DNA of 8,299 bases. Source: an uncultured Bacteroides sp. Lineage in GTDB: Bacteria; Bacteroidota; Bacteroidia; Bacteroidales; Bacteroidaceae. Numbering within the stretch: the first letter of the stretch is position 1; each line of letters begins with the position of its first letter. The notes below the pieces were generated by a model. The model did not search any database and had not been told where the DNA came from. It worked only from the letters and a program-made list of their open reading frames with translations. The DNA is taken from assembly GCF_959029255.1 (NCBI RefSeq), contig NZ_CAUFUE010000050.1:1-8299 (forward strand), read 5' to 3'. Made by a program: the position numbers and the translations under genes. Shown piece after piece: positions 6,620 through 8,299 of the stretch.

Positions 6620-7435
6620 ATGAATAAACTCCTTTTATTTTCAGTACTCTGTATTCTAACACTCAATGTTATGGCACAAGAAAAAATTGTACAGACAGCA
6701 GGGCGTAACCAGTTAGGTACATTCGCCCCAAAATTTGCGGAACTCAACGATGACATCCTCTTTGGCGAAGTATGGAGCCGTACCGATAAACTTGGTCTTC
6801 GCGACCGAAGTTTAGTAACCATCACCTCCCTTATCAGCCAAGGTATCACGGACAATTCTCTCGTCTACCATCTTCAAACAGCAAAGAAGAATGGTATCAC
6901 CCGCACGGAGATTGCCGAAATCATCACCCACATCGGCTTCTATGCCGGTTGGCCGAAAGCATGGGCAGCATTCAATCTTGCAAAAGGCGTATGGGCTGAA
7001 GACACGACCGGCGAAGATGCCAAGGCGGCCTTCCAACGCGAAATGATTTTCCCCATCGGCGAACCCAATACTGCCTATGCACAGTATTTCATCGGCAACA
7101 GTTACCTTGCTCCTGTTTCACGTGAACAGGTAAACATATCCAATGTCACTTTTGAACCTCGTTGTCGTAATAATTGGCACATCCACCGTGCAACAAAAGG
7201 CGGCGGACAGATGCTTATCGGTATAGCCGGTCGAGGTTGGTATCAGGAGGAGGGTAAACCGGCGGTAGAAATTCTGCCCGGTACAGTCATCCATATCCCT
7301 GCCAATGTAAAACACTGGCACGGCGCAACAGCAAACAGTTGGTTTGCCCACCTGGCTTTCGAGGTTTCCGGTGAAAATACATCCAACGAGTGGCTTGAAC
7401 CGGTCACTGACGAAGAATATGATAAACTTAAATAG
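6620..7435 (+). CDS. Exported carboxymuconolactone decarboxylase-like/cupin fusion protein
   Basis: The 271-residue protein joins two domains behind a signal peptide (residues 1-19, ending NVMA-Q). Residues about 36-122 match the carboxymuconolactone decarboxylase/AhpD-like helical fold, with YHLQTAKKNGITRTEIAEII and FYAGWPKAWAAF as its conserved core. It has His84 but no CxxC pair, so AhpD-type peroxide chemistry is unlikely. Residues about 170-250 form a cupin barrel: WHIH (186-189) gives two metal-binding His, and PGTVIHIPANVKHWHG (220-235) is the second cupin motif with His232 and His234. A single Zn, Mn, Fe or Ni ion is likely. The substrate is unknown. Similar fusions are usually annotated only by domain. 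The ATG at 6620 overlaps the stop of a tiny frame (ATG at 6609, MERL). No TAnnTTTG box was found upstream, so it may be co-transcribed with the receptor gene. A strong terminator follows 61 bp after the stop. Confidence 0.9.
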   Translation: MNKLLLFSVLCILTLNVMAQEKIVQTAGRNQLGTFAPKFAELNDDILFGEVWSRTDKLGLRDRSLVTITSLISQGITDNSLVYHLQTAKKNGITRTEIAEIITHIGFYAGWPKAWAAFNLAKGVWAEDTTGEDAKAAFQREMIFPIGEPNTAYAQYFIGNSYLAPVSREQVNISNVTFEPRCRNNWHIHRATKGGGQMLIGIAGRGWYQEEGKPAVEILPGTVIHIPANVKHWHGATANSWFAHLAFEVSGENTSNEWLEPVTDEEYDKLK

Positions 7436-7496
7436 ATTTGGCCAGATATGTGAAAAATAATACTTCCACCGAACAATAAAAGCTCCCAATAAATAG

Positions 7497-7532
7497 ATAA
7501 AGCCTCACAACCTTTTTGTTGTGAGGCTTTAT
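7497..7532 (+). terminator. Strong intrinsic terminator after the CMD-cupin gene
   Basis: A perfect 15-bp stem (7497-7511 with 7518-7532, core GCCTCACAAC/GTTGTGAGGC) closes a 6-base loop and is followed by TTTT. It ends the rightward transcript of the CMD-cupin gene and shields the CRISPR array from read-through. Its right arm starts with GTTGTGA, the first seven bases of the CRISPR repeat. Confidence 0.9.
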
Positions 7533-7543
7533 TTTTACATTTG
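7515..7543 (+). promoter_or_regulatory. Candidate promoter reading into the CRISPR array
   Basis: TACATTTG (7536-7543) is a perfect TAnnTTTG box, preceded after 17 bp by TTTG (7515-7518), slightly closer than the usual 19-21. The predicted start near 7549 lies just past the terminator and 50 bp before the degenerate repeat. It could transcribe the array from its left end. The sequence to 7598 is otherwise AT-rich and without a gene. Confidence 0.35.
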
Positions 7544-7598
7544 TATCATAAAAAAATAATTATCAATACCATTTTTGACAATAAAAATATAAAAAACT

Positions 7599-7623
7599 GT
7601 GTCTTTGAACCACTGGAAACAAC
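7599..7623 (+). repeat. Degenerate terminal CRISPR repeat
   Basis: These 25 bases match the last 25 bases of the repeat with two changes (GTGTCTTTG for GTATCTTTG; CCACTGG for CCATTGG). The 22 bases before them (from 7577) no longer match the 5' half of the repeat. The embedded -7 box has become TGTCTTTG and the GTTG element is lost, so this copy should be a poor promoter. A decayed repeat usually marks the oldest, leader-distal end of an array. Confidence 0.85.
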
Positions 7624-7653
7624 TAATGTGTTGTGCTTTGGATTGGCTGAAAG

Positions 7654-7684
7654 GTTGTGATTTGCTTTCATTTTAGTATCTTTG
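7654..7684 (+). promoter_or_regulatory. Promoter embedded in each CRISPR repeat (first complete copy)
   Basis: Within the repeat, GTTG (positions 1-4) is followed after exactly 19 bp by TATCTTTG (positions 24-31), a perfect Bacteroides -7 box with a near-consensus -33 element. The same box recurs at 7754, 7831, 7907, 7983, 8060, 8137, 8213 and 8290. Transcription would start at about repeat position 36-40, some 8-12 bases before each spacer, so each spacer would have its own crRNA promoter, as shown in Neisseria meningitidis and Campylobacter jejuni type II-C arrays. The match is visible; activity is inference. Confidence 0.6.
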
Positions 7685-8299
7685 AACCATTGGAAACAAC
7701 TGCGGTGCATTTGATAGCCACAAGGTGGTAGTTGTGATTTGCTTTCATTTTAGTATCTTTGAACCATTGGAAACAACATTTTGAGTACATCGACAGTGAA
7801 GTAGCGAGTTGTGATTTGCTTTCATTTTAGTATCTTTGAACCATTGGAAACAACTACACCAGCACGAATATTCATGACGTGACGTTGTGATTTGCTTTCA
7901 TTTTAGTATCTTTGAACCATTGGAAACAACGATTATTTCGCGGCAGACGGGCATTTCCTGTTGTGATTTGCTTTCATTTTAGTATCTTTGAACCATTGGA
8001 AACAACGCTTCTGTTTTTTCAGTCTCTAAAGTTACTGTTGTGATTTGCTTTCATTTTAGTATCTTTGAACCATTGGAAACAACATGACAATATAAACAAG
8101 TTCTTAACGCAGCGTTGTGATTTGCTTTCATTTTAGTATCTTTGAACCATTGGAAACAACTTATGTATGCCGTATCACATACGATAAGTGTTGTGATTTG
8201 CTTTCATTTTAGTATCTTTGAACCATTGGAAACAACAGGTATGAATGCGACAATAGTGGCAATTATGTTGTGATTTGCTTTCATTTTAGTATCTTTGAA

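Larger units (their letters stand above)
7599..8299 (+). CRISPR. CRISPR array, 47-bp repeats, type II-C like, running off the right edge
   Basis: Eight identical complete 47-bp repeats start at 7654, 7731, 7808, 7884, 7960, 8037, 8114 and 8190. A ninth begins at 8267 and is cut at its 33rd base by the window end; a degenerate copy lies at 7599-7623. The repeat begins GTTGTGATTTGC and ends TTGGAAACAAC. The nine spacers are 29 or 30 bp (30, 30, 30, 29, 29, 30, 30, 29, 30) and share no visible similarity with each other or with the genes here. Repeats of 46-47 bp with about 30-bp spacers are known from Bacteroides and other Bacteroidetes type II-C (Cas9) loci, so a Cas9, Cas1, Cas2 set and a tracrRNA are expected beyond the right edge; none is in the window. 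With the GTTGTG end placed 3' of each spacer in the crRNA, the guide strand is the plus strand. Type and strand are inferred from the repeat. Confidence 0.97.

Noticed and set aside
7497..7532. tracrRNA at the terminator
   Set aside because: There is anti-repeat-like complementarity, but the arm pairs perfectly with its own neighbour and no tracrRNA tail hairpins follow on either strand.
8161..8189. Small inverted repeat CGTAT/ATACG inside spacer 8
   Set aside because: A 5-bp arm in a 29-bp spacer is readily explained by chance or by the source phage sequence.

Overview
The window looks like chromosomal DNA from a Bacteroides or close relative (order Bacteroidales). The reasons are: A-rich gene starts without clear Shine-Dalgarno sites; several intergenic matches to the Bacteroides -7 promoter box TAnnTTTG; an outer-membrane TonB-dependent receptor; and a CRISPR array whose 47-bp repeats are of the long kind known from Bacteroides type II-C (Cas9) loci. 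The genus call is inference, as no database was searched.

Layout, left to right. 1-298 is non-coding and holds five imperfect tandem 22-bp units. 299-1219 (minus strand) is an exported glucosaminidase with two LysM domains. Divergent from it, 1321-1803 is cytidine deaminase (cdd) with a well-formed promoter. 1804-2052 is a 5' leader with its own -7 box, a 5-codon open frame and nested stem-loops, one of which can cover the start region of the following ABC-F ATPase gene (2053-3678). 3778-4317 is a flavodoxin-like NAD(P)H:FMN reductase. It is followed at once by a decayed C-terminal fragment of a 4Fe-4S oxidoreductase (4318-4512). 4577-6469 is a TonB-dependent receptor, and 6620-7435 an exported carboxymuconolactone decarboxylase-like/cupin fusion. 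A strong terminator (7497-7532) separates these genes from the CRISPR array, which begins with a degenerate repeat (7599-7623) and runs off the right edge with eight complete repeats, one partial repeat and nine spacers. No cas gene is present in the window.

How the parts may work together. The genes are mostly single transcription units, each with its own candidate promoter, so this is not one pathway operon. Reductase, TonB receptor and CMD-cupin protein lie in one direction and could be loosely linked in redox or nutrient uptake, but nothing in the sequence proves it.

The two most interesting signals are regulatory. First, each CRISPR repeat contains what reads as a complete Bacteroides promoter (GTTG, 19 bp, TATCTTTG), with the same spacing and -7 box as the cdd promoter in this window. 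This predicts that each crRNA has its own start, as in Neisseria and Campylobacter type II-C arrays. Second, the ABC-F leader has the layout expected of ribosome-stalling (antibiotic-sensing) control.
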